From Magnolia sinica (Eukaryota > Streptophyta > Magnoliopsida > Magnoliales > Magnoliaceae), in the NCBI RefSeq assembly GCF_029962835.1, contig NC_080573.1, positions 39,177,001-39,241,000 on the forward strand: a DNA stretch of 64,000 bases. Direction: 5' to 3'. This document shows positions 47,804 through 58,732 of the stretch, piece after piece. Every line of letters starts with the position of its first letter. Position 1 is the first letter of the stretch. The position numbers and the translations under genes were made by a program. The notes under the pieces were generated by a model. It did not search any database and was not told where the DNA came from. It was given only the letters and a program-made list of their open reading frames with translations.

Positions 47804-48883
47804 TTCCCTGTGAGCCATTTTGGTCCGTAAGTCTTCTTTTTTACAAAGGGAGTGAAAGATGGACTGTTGTCAGATTGATCAAGAGAGAAGAATTCTTGTA
47901 AATATTCATCGATTGTGGCAATCTCTGGAGAATTTTGTGGAATTCGATCGCCATATGAAGAGAGCAATCGATCAACTTATTCATGTCTAAAGAGTTATGA
48001 TCGAAAACACGTGATGAACCACATCCGCACAAGCCATATAGGTCCTCCGACTGAATATAATCCTTTTTCATTAACTTCATAAACACTTCTGTATAAATGA
48101 TAGAGAACGAATGATGCTAGTGCTATTCATTATCCTTGGACAAGGTGTCCGGCTGGAGCAATGAATTCGGTTGTAACCTGTTGGGTGTTGACACATAGAA
48201 GATCGCGACAAATCCAGAAAAGAAGGAAAGAAAGATGTTCAAGTTCTTTGACTGGTCCAGTGAATTTGCGGTATGTAGCCATGAAGTTTGTGTACCCTTT
48301 GGAGTTTTTATTGGGAAAATTCTTATGATGTTCGTTTTTAACCTTTGCATGATAAATCATCCTAAAGGGCGAAAGTTCGGTCAGATGACAAATATCTTTA
48401 ATGGAAACACTCATTAGACCACATCCGAACATAAAAGTATTAGTAGAGATACTCGAAAATGATATCGGAGTAAGAAGAAGAGGAATATTGGGGAAATACT
48501 CAAAAAGAAAAAAAATTGATACATTCGAAGATGTCGTGTTCTTTCCATAAACTTCCGTGTTTAGTCGATACTTTGTTGAACTAGTCTGCACATCTAGGAA
48601 GTAGTTTCGACCACAATCTTGGTATTTTAAATGCATTGATCGCATCAGGGATGACTCCGGACTAACTCAAAATGTTATTCCCATGACATATTGGGAAAAA
48701 TTGATCAAAGGTCACAATTCTTCGGCCGAGATTTCTGGAGAAAATGCGGGAACTAGACCAAAAGCATCTTCATGGATCGGAGACTTAAAGATCATCTCCT
48801 CTGAACACTTTCCTGCAAATTGATCTAGTATAGACATGATGTCTTTTTGGTCGAAGGTGGGTTTGGACGAAGAGGAAGCCATG
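47804..48883 (-). pseudogene. Plant-mobile-domain (aminotransferase-like) gene, decayed
   Basis: The minus strand starts MASSSSKPTFDQKDIMSILD at 48883, a start typical of transposon-borne plant mobile domain proteins, and stops after about 60 codons. In other frames follow STNTFMFGCGLMSVSIKDIC, GYTNFMATYRKFTGPVKELE and HLSFLLFWICRDLLCVNTQQ, then IALASFVLYHLYRSVYEV, matching the conserved blocks of the domain (N-T-F-x-F ... G-x-M-[ST]-x-[ST]-[IL]-x-D ... F-L-x-F-W-L). The tail FTPFVKKKTYGPKWLTG runs into the end of copy C, whose insertion probably cut the gene. Several stops and frameshifts make it inactive. These proteins are related to MAIN/MAIL1 and are often carried by transposons; a biochemical role is not established. 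Confidence 0.75.
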
Positions 48884-48961
48884 ATTGAGGAAGAGGATTA
48901 GAGTAATGAAGAATTTGGAAGAAGGAAAATATGAATCGTAAGGGATGCAAATGGAAAGTTT

Positions 48962-48980
48962 TGTGTGTGTGTGTGTGTGT
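48962..48980. repeat. (GT)n microsatellite
   Basis: About nine GT units just upstream of the plant-mobile-domain start on the minus strand. Confidence 0.9.
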
Positions 48981-49217
48981 AAGTAATTGAGAGGCAGCAT
49001 TAATTAGGAAATCATGCCTTTCATGACAGAACAACTCTTTTGAGACACGTGTCAGTTTAGGAATCACCCATCATCTCGAATAGGTATGATCGACTATGGC
49101 AATAGCCGTCAAAGATGGTTCATATTTGGGTAACACATGCAAATGTTTATGACATTGTTAGTAAAATCTCAAACATCGTAGTCACTTTCTCCACAAGGAC
49201 AGTGACGAGGGGGGCAA

Positions 49218-50213
49218 TGTTTGTACCTTATCTGGTTGATTCTTATTTTAAGGCTTTGTAGGATTAAACAAGTTTGAGCTGTACATGTGCGTGTTCAACA
49301 GTCGCAAAATTACTACAGATATGTACGAATGCTTTTCAAAAGGAAACCACAACGTATCGATCATACTAAAAGTAATTAACATAGGTGCGAACGAGTTTGA
49401 GTAGCTAAACAAAAAATAGCCAATGGTTAAGTTCATGTGTGTGCTAGACAAATGTTAGAAGATCACAATAAGTAAAAATGTGGGAAGTAACTGGAAGTAG
49501 AGAGAGGGAAGAAACGGTTACAATAACCGTCAGAATGTGAGAAGCATTTAGAGAAATGAAGCAGCATTATAAATAGAAAATCAAGCAAGTTTAAAAAGTC
49601 ATCTCACACTAACCTAAACAAACTAGTAAATCAATTATCTTTCAATTATCTTGTCAACTTTACATTCCATAGTGTAACTGCTACCTTTATCAAGTAAATT
49701 CTTCTCCTTAGCGTAATTATTTTACTTTTTGTATTTGTTGTTTACATTTCTTAGCTCAATTCATAACGTAAGTATAATAGCTGATAATTGTAGTCTTATC
49801 TAGAACTCTCTGTAGTAGACAATCTTAATTCTTCTCTTATTCCACTTCATCTGCATTGAGATAGTCCTTTCGTATGGAAGGTGAAAAGCAACCCATCATC
49901 CAAGGATGAACCCCACCCTCTAACTATCGCTTGATCCATTTACACTTTGAGCGAGTGGCTGAATAGGTAACTAATCTCCTTAGACCTCAGTCATACTCAG
50001 TATCTGCCTACTTCAATGCTTAGGGCCATTGTTATTCAGTTTGAATTGTAACCGCAATCCCAATTCTAGCATGCCCACACGCCACCCATCTTGGAGAAAA
50101 GGATTGCGAAAACCGCCGTGAACGATGGTATTAGTACAAACATGTGATTGCATGGATGTGTGAATGTTAACGTGGTGAAAACTTAAAATATATTAAATTA
50201 TGCTTCCTAACAG
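49218..50213 (+). repeat. Probable LTR next to the plant-mobile-domain gene
   Basis: A purine tract GACGAGGGGGGCAA (49204-49217) is followed directly by TGTTTGTACC, the layout of a polypurine tract and 3' LTR start. A TATA box TATAAATA lies at 49568-49575. The proposed end TTCCTAACA at 50213 gives TG...CA ends but is a guess, and a second LTR was not found. If correct, the mobile-domain gene lies antisense inside a retroelement. Confidence 0.4.
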
Positions 50214-51130
50214 TTGTACGATGAGTAGAATTATATACACTTGGTGTATGAGTCTTGGACTATAACTCAGGTCTGAGGGTGCACATTCTGTATCCGAATT
50301 GCGAGGCATGACAATGCATGATCAGGAAATTGGATGATCTATTATTATATAGTTAATCATCACCGTTCATCATGTGGGGCCTCCTTTCATTGTCATCATC
50401 CCTCTTGAAAGACCGTAACCATCCGATTAATGTTTAAGATATTGGATGCTCCATAATAATTATAATAAAGAAGGATTGTTCATTGATCCAGATCATCTAT
50501 CATTTGATTTTCTATCCCTCTTAAATACACATTAGTTTCATGAGCCTAACCATTTAATCCACTATGCAAACGAATTACAAGAGATGAGGTCAACTTATAG
50601 ATGTGAAAATCCAATACAACTCTTAGTCAAAACTCTAGCTCTTCTCTCTCACGTTATAAAACATCTTAACTTTTGTGTTCTACCATAATTCGCATAATTA
50701 CAAACTCTTATATAAAGTTACAACTGATCAATTAGAAAATAAAATACGTACTGTGCAGAAACTATACACACTATTGATCTAACCATTGATCAATTGACAT
50801 TGATTGAGGATCCTTTGATCGATCCATCCCATAATATTCAATCAATCGAATATGCTTAAAAGTGTCCAGAGAGCTAACATGATATTTTGGATTTATCTCA
50901 ATCGATCAAGCTTCTATGTTCAGTCGATTGAACATGTCCAAAACTGTCTAGAGAGTTAATTGGAGAATTTGAGATTTTCTTAATTGATCAAAGATCAAGT
51001 TGATCAATCGAAATTCCCTATTTTCAACCAGATTAAATGCACCAATTTCAACAAATTTACTGAGCATGGTTAATTTTTAATAACCATTTAAAATTTTAGC
51101 GTTTCCAGTTATACTTATATACAAATAGTA
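50214..51130. other. Spacer, no gene recognised
   Basis: AT-rich sequence. The stretch 50760-51030 is dense in TTGATCAAT and AATCGATCAA phrases, reminiscent of retroelement LTR U3 DNA, but no terminus was found. Confidence 0.4.
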
Positions 51131-51470
51131 CCTTTGAGGAAAAAGGATGTCTATCCATAGAACTGTCGTTATTGAAAATCCATGTTCATGAAATTATCAG
51201 GAATAGTTATGTACATTCAAATGACCCCTCATATAATAGCACTACCAATTAACTATTGTAAGGTTAAAACGGTTCTTTAAACATTTCCCGCTCTATTCTA
51301 CCTTTGAGGAAAAAGGATGTCTATCCATAAAACTGTCGTTATTGAAAATCCATGTTCATGAAATTATCAGGAATGGTTATGTACATTCAAATGACCCCTC
51401 ATATAATAGCACTACCAATTAACTATTGTATGGTTAAAACGGTTCTTTAAACATTTCCCGCTCTATTCCG
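51131..51470. repeat. Tandem duplication, two 170-bp units
   Basis: The block from CCTTTGAGGAAAAAGGATGT to CATTTCCCGCTCTATTC (51131-51300) is repeated immediately at 51301-51470 with only a few substitutions. It is a recent direct tandem duplication of non-coding DNA. Confidence 0.95.
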
Positions 51471-51845
51471 GATCTAATACAAATGCTTGTAGGATAGCTT
51501 ATCTGACAAGTCTCTAACCTTGTTAGTATGAATATTGCTAGGTATGCTATTTGGGTTTGGTTGGGTTGCTAGGGTCCTTTGGTGGGGCTAGGGTTGGAAA
51601 ACTTCAACACGTCGGGTTAAGTCAAGATGGGAATAATCACGTGTATTTGGATTGGGTTTGATCAGTTTGAGTTCATCAGTTTAGGGTTGAGTGCAGAGGA
51701 ACACGGGTTGTACACCTCGGGTTGGAAATAAAGAAAGTTGGGTTGAGTTGCTGGTTGGGTCCTCATGTCGTTGAGTCAGGCCTGGATTGACCCTCAACCT
51801 CCGAAGTGCACCCTTAATGAATGCTGCTGTGCACACATACCGACA

Positions 51846-52440
51846 CCCTCTAGGGAGGGGAGGGCAACTCAGGTAAGACCCTGGCCTCACCCAAGACTGT
51901 GGCCCTTTCCGTGGGGCCCACCTAGATGTATGTATTCTGTATCCAGGCTATTTATCTGTTTTTTCAGTTTATTTCAGGGAATTATGCCAAAAATGAAGCA
52001 GATGTAATTATCGAGTGGACCATATCATAAGAAACAGTGGTGATTGAATGCCCTACCATTAAAAACTTATTAGGATGCACCTTAATGTTTCCACTGTTTA
52101 TTTGCCTTCCAATCTGCTGATGAGGTCACATAAGCTTACATGAAGGCAAAAGAAAAATAAACATAAATAAATAAAATCAATCAAACAAACAAACAAACAA
52201 ATATCAGTTTGATCCAAAACTTTTGTGGCTCATTAATGGTCAATCACCACTGTTTCCTATAGTATAGTCCACCTGATAATTGGATCTGCTTCATTTTTGG
52301 CATACTGCCCTAAAATGATATGGAAAAACAGATGGACGGTGTGGATACAGGATAGTACATACATCAAGATGGGCACTAAGGTAAGGGCCTCACTGTCTTG
52401 GGTGAGCCAGGGGTCTCACCTAGTCCGCTTCCCTAGGGAG
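51846..52440. mobile_element. Fold-back/MITE-like element
   Basis: Long imperfect inverted arms face each other. The left holds CTAGGGAG ... GGTAAGACCCTGGCCTCACC and CAAGACTGTGGCCC; the right, reversed, gives CTAGGGA ... GGTGAGACCCCTGGCTCACC and CAAGACAGTGAGGCCC. The arms extend over about 250 bases each, including GTGGACCATA and TGCCAAAAATGAAGCAGAT. No coding was seen. The phrase order (GTGGACC, CAGTGGTGATTGAATG, CCTACCATTA, GAGGTCACATAAG) also appears in modules inside family R. It is probably a MITE; a target duplication was not identified. Confidence 0.7.
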
Positions 52441-52831
52441 GTCATTGTGCTGGGCCCAGTCCACAAAATTCATCCATGCTAGCCGTCTTGGATTGGAACA
52501 GTTGAAAAGTCCAGGCTTAAACCAGTCCAAACGTGGACTACTCTTTCTTTCTCAAGATTGTGTGCCATGGCAAGTTCATGATATCCACACCAAGTGAATG
52601 AAACTTAATTAACGTAAAAGACATTCCAATACATAGTCCAAGTCCCAAATAACCAATAAAAAGAAATACATGTACTCCTACATACACAACACGTCCCACC
52701 AAAATAAAATAAGAATGCAGAACAACAACTGCCAAAAGAAGGCAAAAAGTCTACAATCCACGGACTTACAAATCTTTCACAAAAATAGTCTTCACAGGAC
52801 AGATTGTGTCCTCACATGCGAGGACTTCAAA

Positions 52832-53251
52832 TCAACGAGTGGGCCATACCACATAGCTATCATGGGCTAGTTTGAAGGGGGTGGAGAGAGGGAAGGGATT
52901 GTAGGGATGGTTGGGAATGGTAGGCAGCGTCGGCAATGTGGCGTTCAACAAACTCGGCATGACGGGCAGAGATGGCAATTGGGTAGCTGGCAATGGTGGC
53001 AATGTCACCTCCGGGACTGTAGGCACGACCTGCAAGGGTGGCAATTGGACACTAGGCAATGGTGGTAACGTTACCGCTGGCAAAGGAGGTATGGTTGGCA
53101 ATGTGGGTACAGGCAGGAATGAGATAAATGGCACCGGTGGTGAGGCTGATGTCTCAGGAGTGTTCAACAATTGGTGGACCGAAAGGCATGTGTGGTGGCC
53201 TGGTGACACAAAAATGAGCACACATAAGAAGATGCAAGCTTTTGAAGCCAT
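52832..53251 (-). CDS. Small secreted proline-rich (PLP-repeat) protein
   Basis: This intact 139-codon frame starts MASKACIFLCVLIFVSPGHH, a basic-hydrophobic signal peptide of about 24 residues. The mature part is built from repeats such as LPPLPSVQLPPL, VTLPPLPATQLPSLP and ATLPTLPTIP. That points to an extracellular or cell-wall structural protein of the Pro-rich class, whose prolines may be hydroxylated. No enzymatic motif was seen. Support for a real gene is the signal peptide, a TATA box 83 bases upstream of the ATG, no frameshift and no transposon terminus inside. It appears to be single-exon, and codon use is GC-richer than its flanks. The complementary strand is also open (Gly/Asn-rich frame at 52911-53300) but lacks a leader and is taken as a shadow. 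Confidence 0.75.
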   Translation of the reverse strand: MASKACIFLCVLIFVSPGHHTCLSVHQLLNTPETSASPPVPFISFLPVPTLPTIPPLPAVTLPPLPSVQLPPLQVVPTVPEVTLPPLPATQLPSLPVMPSLLNATLPTLPTIPNHPYNPFPLSTPFKLAHDSYVVWPTR

Positions 53252-53333
53252 GAATGGTGGTGTGGGAAGAGGTACTAAACTACTTATGAAATATGAATGA
53301 GATATGATGAGGAGAAGCTAAGGGTTATTGGAT

Positions 53334-53339
53334 TTTATA
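53334..53339 (-). promoter_or_regulatory. TATA box of the proline-rich protein gene
   Basis: The minus strand reads CTATAAAATC, 83 bases upstream of the ATG at 53251, a normal distance for a short plant 5' leader. Confidence 0.6.
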
Positions 53340-53478
53340 GGGAAGAAAGTAGTGGAATGGCTTGGTGTTTGGATGAAAAAGTGAGTTTGGTTTGGCTGGT
53401 TCTGCATGTCTTGGAGAGATTTCTTAGGTTGGTTGTATTGTTCTTTTTTTTTCTTCTTCTTTATTTATTTATTTATTT

Positions 53479-53566
53479 AGTGTGGATCGTCTATGGTGCA
53501 AGCGCGGGGGATTTTTTTATTTTTATTTTTAGTGTGGATCGTCTATGGTGCAAGCACAGGGGATAC
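53479..53566. repeat. Short direct repeat
   Basis: TAGTGTGGATCGTCTATGGT followed by GCAAGC occurs at 53479 and again at 53531, separated by a T-rich spacer. It may be a local slippage or insertion duplication upstream of the proline-rich gene. Confidence 0.85.
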
Positions 53567-53599
53567 CTGTGCTGTCGCGTCGCTTCTTATTGGTACAAG

Positions 53600-54255
53600 T
53601 CACTGCTGATGACATGTGAGGTTTGAGTGCAACTTCACGTGGTTTGATGGGGGTAGCTTTCATGTTTCCTTTCAGATCTCTTGGGAAAAGACCTCTCGTC
53701 CATACTTGGTTTGTTGGCAATTCGTAATGCGGGAGAGGATAGAGTCTGACATGTAAGCTCAAGGAGCTGAGGTTTGATGGGGAGCAGCCTCCATGCATCC
53801 TCTCAGAACTTGCTGTTGTAAAAAGACCTCTCAGGAAAAAAAAAAAAAAACTATTTTTCTTGATGTTCATGAAAAGCGAGGCAACCTCATCCACTCATCT
53901 AAAAAAGAGTTCTGAGTCGAGTGTTGCATGGTCAATGCTCAGTGAAACCACATAGGGTGCAGCAATATGATACAAAGAGGCTTGGAAATTCCGACTATTG
54001 TTACATTTATTAGCTATTGAATTAGCTGCTAGCTAAAATAAGTTAGAAAAACAGTTAATATTCAACGAGTAAAACTCATAAACATGGATGGCCAAAGCTG
54101 TCGAATCCCTGCCTTTTTGATTTTTTGATCCTCCTAGCCACCTACCATAAAACTGTCTTGATCATCAAATCTTTTGAGCGTGTAACATGAGGTTATGGTA
54201 CTGAACTTGGCTACCCACAGACAATCATGGACAGACCAAACACAGCATGTATTAC
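53600..54255. other. Spacer without recognised gene
   Basis: It contains an A tract (53836-53851) and no supported coding. A 121-codon minus-strand frame crosses the A tract and looks spurious. Confidence 0.45.
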
Positions 54256-54271
54256 GTGTTCCTGGGGCCTT

Positions 54272-56792
54272 TTTTTTTTCTCAAAAAAAGGGGATCAGGT
54301 CCCCCTGGACTTCATAGAGATGGCACAAAGCTATACAGATATGGGAGGATAGGCTAACAAAAGGATCCCGACACTCCGGATAAAAACTGAACATTCGGAG
54401 AGGCCCAACACAAAAAAATCAGCCAACCTATCGTAAGGAACTACACAAAATGAAAAAAGGAAATTAGGAGATCCGCACCCCACCCAAACCAGATCTGTCT
54501 AGAACCAGCTCACCGCGCGATAGGAAGGGGATTTGCGAGGGGTGCTCGAAGGGGATGCATTGTTGGTTGGCGCTGGCCCAGCGGGCCAGGCTATCAGCAA
54601 CCCGATTGGCTTCTCTCGGGATATGCTTAATGGACACCAATCCACTAGCACGAAAAAAATTCAAACTTCTTCTTCAAATAAAACACCCGCCATGGCGCAT
54701 CCCCTGGGCGGGAGAACAAATCAGCTACTGTACTGGAGTCACTTTCCACATCGATGAATCTGAAACCTTTATCGAAACAGATTGATACGCCGTCCACGAC
54801 AGCCTTCACCTTCGCTAGGAAACTGGAGCCCTGACCGTAGCCCTTAGCGAAGGTGAACTTGAAGTGACCTTTGTCGTCGCGGCAGACACCACCACCCCCC
54901 GATGGGCCAAGATTACCTCTGGATGAAGCATCAACATTCAGCTTCACGCGGCCAGGGATTGGGGGCCACCATCTCACGAAGGAGATCGAGTGAATGGGCC
55001 TCACAGCCTGGGGGAGATGGAGGTCCGCTAGGGCCTCTCTATCAACCAGGTTTTTGCACCGCGGAAGCGGAAAAACGGTCGCTAAGTGGAACAGCCAAGT
55101 CCGAACCAGATGAATAGCCTCCGTAATGCTGGAATGGATCCCCTCAAACCAAATGGTGTTTCTACACTTTCAAATTTCCCAGAGGATGAGTGCAGGGGTC
55201 AATCCCCTAAGGACACCCAAAAAAGAGCTTGGGCTAGCTATAGCCCACCATTGGGAGGCTCTGGTCAACGTTGATTGGTTGGGGAGGAGGTCCACTGATA
55301 GAATGGGGGAGAAATGAGCCCAAACTACAATGGCAAGCTCCCTTGAAACGAACAGATGGTCAATGGATTCCTCCGTTTGGCCCCATTGGGCGCAGCAAAC
55401 GTAGGCGGAGGCCAAGTGAACTCCCCTTCTTTTGACACTGATGTCTACTGGGATGGCCTTGTTTAGAGTCTTCCAGATGAACGTTCCGATCTTGGGAGGG
55501 AGGAAAGAGTGCCACACCCATGTGGCCCAACTACAGGACAGGCCTCGGGCGTGGATGAGTTGTCATGCCGATTTGACAGTGAATTGGCCTGAGTTCTCTT
55601 CAGTCCAAATTATACGATCTTCATGATGGTTCAGAGTAATCCCTTCTGCAATCACATGTTAACGAACCAAGGGAGGAAGGGAGGTTGGGAAGCGGATATT
55701 GTTTAAAGGGCGCTCTGGCCCAATGAACTCCCTAATCTGGAGATTTTGAGATTAAGGGGGGATGCTCCCTGTATTCCATCTCGAAAGAGGACCAAGGCCC
55801 GACCAGTTGACGCCCCAGAAATTGCTTATACCATTTCCCACAAGAAGTCGAGAGTGGTCCATAAGAAGGTGCACGAGATTGCTCATTTTCTTCCATGCAG
55901 GTGAGTCTAACTACTGTTGGATGAAGGGAACTTGGAAGCCATCAATCGCGTACTTAGACCTCATGAATTTGGCTCAGAGGCTGCTGTCATGGTCGAAGAA
56001 GATGGTCCAGGCTCTTTTCAACCTCAGGGTCGCCGCAACATCCTTTAAACGTTTGATTCCCAGCCCACCTTCCCCGGTTGGGGAAGTGATTCTGCTCCAA
56101 CGTATCCAATGGAAATTCTTTTTAGCTTCTGTCCAGCCCCAGAAGAAATCGGTCAACCCAGCTTCCAGCGTGGCCAGCGTTTTTTTAGGGACCTCAATGG
56201 CTGCAAGGGTATGGATAGGGATGCCCGAAATAACATGCCTAATGAGGATGCTTCTGGCACCTTGGTTAAGGAGATGGGCCCGAAATTCGGGACAAAATTC
56301 TTTCAACCAGGGGCTGGAAGGAGGAGGAAAGGACATGTCCTTTAGACAGCGGCACTCCCAAATATTGAAAAATGGGACCCGAACGAGCAAATCCTAACAG
56401 CGCTTCAATTCTCCTGATCCTAATAACCATTGCCTTGGCGGGAGCAACGAAGCTGCTCTTGGTGTTGTTTATCTTGAGGCCAGACACGCTCGTGAATTTG
56501 TTGAGGAATGCCCTCATGCGTCTAATGGACCTAGCACCACCATTCATGAAGATAGTTGTGTCATCCGCGAAAAGAAGGCGGGAGATTGTCTGAGAGCCTC
56601 TTCTAGTCTTATATGGCTGGCAGGAATTAGACTCAATCAACCCTGTGATGCCCCTGTTGAGGGCCTCTATGATAATAATGAAGAGGCTGGACGAGAGGGG
56701 ATCCCCTTAACGGAGGTCTCTTGCCATTTGAAGAAGCCAATGGCCTTGCCGTTGAAGAGCACCGAGAACTAACGGGACGACCAGCATTGGTT
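54272..56792 (-). mobile_element. L1-type LINE, 5'-truncated, minus orientation
   Basis: A perfect 16-bp target duplication GTGTTCCTGGGGCCTT lies at 54256-54271 and 56793-56808. On the minus strand the 3' end is an A-rich tail (the T run at 54272-54279). The insert starts inside the RT domain and includes thumb, zf-RVT and RNase H regions. The 2.5 kb length and missing 5' two-thirds are typical of aborted target-primed reverse transcription. It is related to but clearly diverged from the LINE at 15647-22210. Confidence 0.93.
54470..56780 (-). pseudogene. LINE ORF2 C-terminal remnant (RT, zf-RVT, RNase H)
   Basis: From the RT middle (FSVLFNGKAIGFFK) it continues through TISRLLFADDTTIF with the catalytic FADD variant, FQYLGVPLSKG, and FFWGWTEAKKNFHW with GEGGLGIKRL. 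The zf-RVT domain is at 55517-55300 (FLPPKIGTFIWK, VCCAQWG). RNase H is at 54950-54500: VKLNVDASSRGNLGPSGGGG with its first Asp, SSFLAKVKAV where the family has a Glu (here Lys), DVESDSS, and the C-terminal HIPREANRVADSLAR. Frameshifts fall near 56700, 56300, 55900, 55100 and 54650. The loss of the RNase H Glu and the breaks make it inactive. Confidence 0.88.
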
Positions 56793-56808
56793 GTGTTCCT
56801 GGGGCCTT

Positions 56809-57128
56809 AAATACCCACAATGTGTTAGTCTTGGACTAGACAAGCCTTCAGTAAAAAAAAAAAAAAAAACTAAAACTTGTTTCAATTACATCCATCTATT
56901 GAAATGGGTCATCAAGGTCCACCTTCTTTCTGTTCTACCCTTCAACCCACCAAAGTTGGAAAGCCTGAGGTTATCCGCCAAACAGTTGCTTTTCACCCAA
57001 CGGTGTGGGGTGATCACTTCCTTAACTACTCTGGAGACCAAAAGGTAGGAATTTTTTTCACACACGACCATGTGATGACATGCGTGAATGACATCCACAC
57101 CATTCATCATGTAGGTCTATCGGATATG
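56809..57128. other. Spacer with A tract
   Basis: An A run at about 56852-56869; no gene recognised. Confidence 0.5.
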
Positions 57129-57481
57129 TGTTGGGGGCCTTTACACAAAACCTTAGGATCTAGCCTCCCACAAACACCAAAATTATGAGATAATAAAGCA
57201 ATGAAAACAATAAAAGCATAACCACACGACACAAGAGATTTTTACATAGAAAACCCTCAAAGAGGTAAAAACCACGGGACCTCGTCCAAATCACAATCCA
57301 CTATCAAGTAGAACGTTACAACTGATCACAAACACACATCTCTTAGATCAAACCTTCTTCACTCATGTAAGAGTGGATAAATAATAAGAGAATAAAAAGA
57401 AAACGGAGAGATCTCACCAATTACGGGGACATAGAAGCACTGAGACATCGACTCCCTTCCACAAGCTTCCTCTCTCTCCTT

Positions 57482-57513
<32 letters not shown>

Positions 57514-57835
57514 ACCTTTGATAACCCTAAACCCTTTAGCAAACCCTTGCAAAGTTTTAGAAAACCCTCTTGCATTGCTGAAAAAGGCCTTAGGCACCCC
57601 TATTTATAGTTTAGGAACCTCCCTTTTGAACCCCTTGTGAAAGGGCCTTAGATTTTCGTAGTCCGCACAAGATCCGGACTCAAATCTGCATAGCCTCGAC
57701 TGGTCGAGCACTATTAACTGAGCTCACTAGACTTTGAATCGAGTGACCCTCGACTGTCGAGCAGCGCAGTGAAACACTCTGATTTTCAACTGCCTGCACT
57801 ATCTCTCCTCTGAACTGAGGAGGAAAACTCCATCA
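57129..57835 (-). repeat. 3' LTR of a minus-strand Copia element
   Basis: Read on the minus strand the 707-base unit starts TGATGGAGTTTTCC and ends GCCCCCAACA. It is preceded by a polypurine tract GGAAAGGGAGAGATT (57836-57850). A TATA box (minus strand, 57601-57608) and a CT microsatellite (57470-57514) lie inside. No 5' LTR was found; the element is cut at 58732. Confidence 0.75.
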
Positions 57836-57850
57836 AATCTCTCCCTTTCC

Positions 57851-58732
57851 AACTTAGGAGGAATTCACCTTCTTCAAGCCAGCCTGGTTTCTGCAAACCT
57901 TAAACTTGCTCTTAAGCAAAGCCTTGATCATCATGTCTGACCTATTATCGTCTGTGTGGACCTTTTCAAGCTGTAACACTTTTTGTTCCAAAGTCTCCAT
58001 GATCTAGTAATACTGAATCTCTATGTGCTTTGACTTGGAGTGCTGACTTATATTCTTACTCAAGTGTATAGCACTTTGACTATCGTAATAGACCACATGC
58101 TGCTCCTGCTTCATGCTAAGTTCCTATAGGAACCTCTTCATCCAAAGCATCTCTTTATATGCCTTTGTGACCACAATGTACTTAGCCTCTGTTGTCGATA
58201 ATGCTATGACTTTCTGTAGCTTACTCTGCCAAGAGACCGCTCTCCCTGTAAACATGAACATGAACCTCGATGTAGACTTCTTAAAGTCTATTTCACTTAC
58301 CATATCTGCATCTATATAGCCCTTTAACATACGTTTTCCATCACTGCAACATAAGCACAACCTGGATGAGCCTCTTAGATACCGTAGTATCCATTTCACC
58401 ATTGCCCAATGCTCTTTACCAGGATTGGTAAGATACCAGCTTACAACACCAATCACATATGCTATGTCTGGGCATGTACACACCATAGCATACATCAAAT
58501 TTTCTACTGCTGATGCGTAGGGTATCTTTTGCATCTCATCTACCTCTGCCTTCGTCCTGGGATACTGCCTGTCGCTCAATCTGAAGTAACCATCCAGTGG
58601 AGTACTTATCGGATTCGCTGCATTCATATTGAATCACTCTAGGACTTTCTCAAAGAAAGTCATTGGAGCATCCTAAATAGTGCTCTTAAGTTGAATCCAG
58701 TGGTGCCAAGTGCTGAGCAGCACGCCAACAAT
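57851..58732 (-). pseudogene. Copia RT C-terminus and RNase H remnant
   Basis: The minus-strand frame from 58627 reads MNAANPISTPLDGYFRLS, PYASAVENLMYAMVCTCPDI, HWAMVKWILRYLRG and VSWQSKLQKVIALSTTEAKY. This is the Copia RT tail and RNase H. After a stop it continues VVYYDSQSAIHLSKN and HSKSKHIEIQYY, the end of RNase H. GTxxYGL-type residues are altered (VENLMYA), and a stop follows WMKRFL. Integrase and the RT core with YVDD are missing, because the element is interrupted at 58732 by the CACTA terminus. It most resembles the Tork-like lineage, by general memory only. Confidence 0.85.

Noticed and set aside
47804-47808. TTCCC as a target duplication for copy C
   Set aside because: No matching TTCCC was found at the left boundary near 13285, and the 5' terminus of copy C is missing.
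52911-53300. 129-codon plus-strand Gly/Asn-rich frame
   Set aside because: It is the antisense shadow of the proline-rich protein; the minus strand has the signal peptide and TATA box.
53529-53894. 121-codon minus-strand frame
   Set aside because: It includes poly-Phe from the A tract and matches no family; base composition is non-coding.
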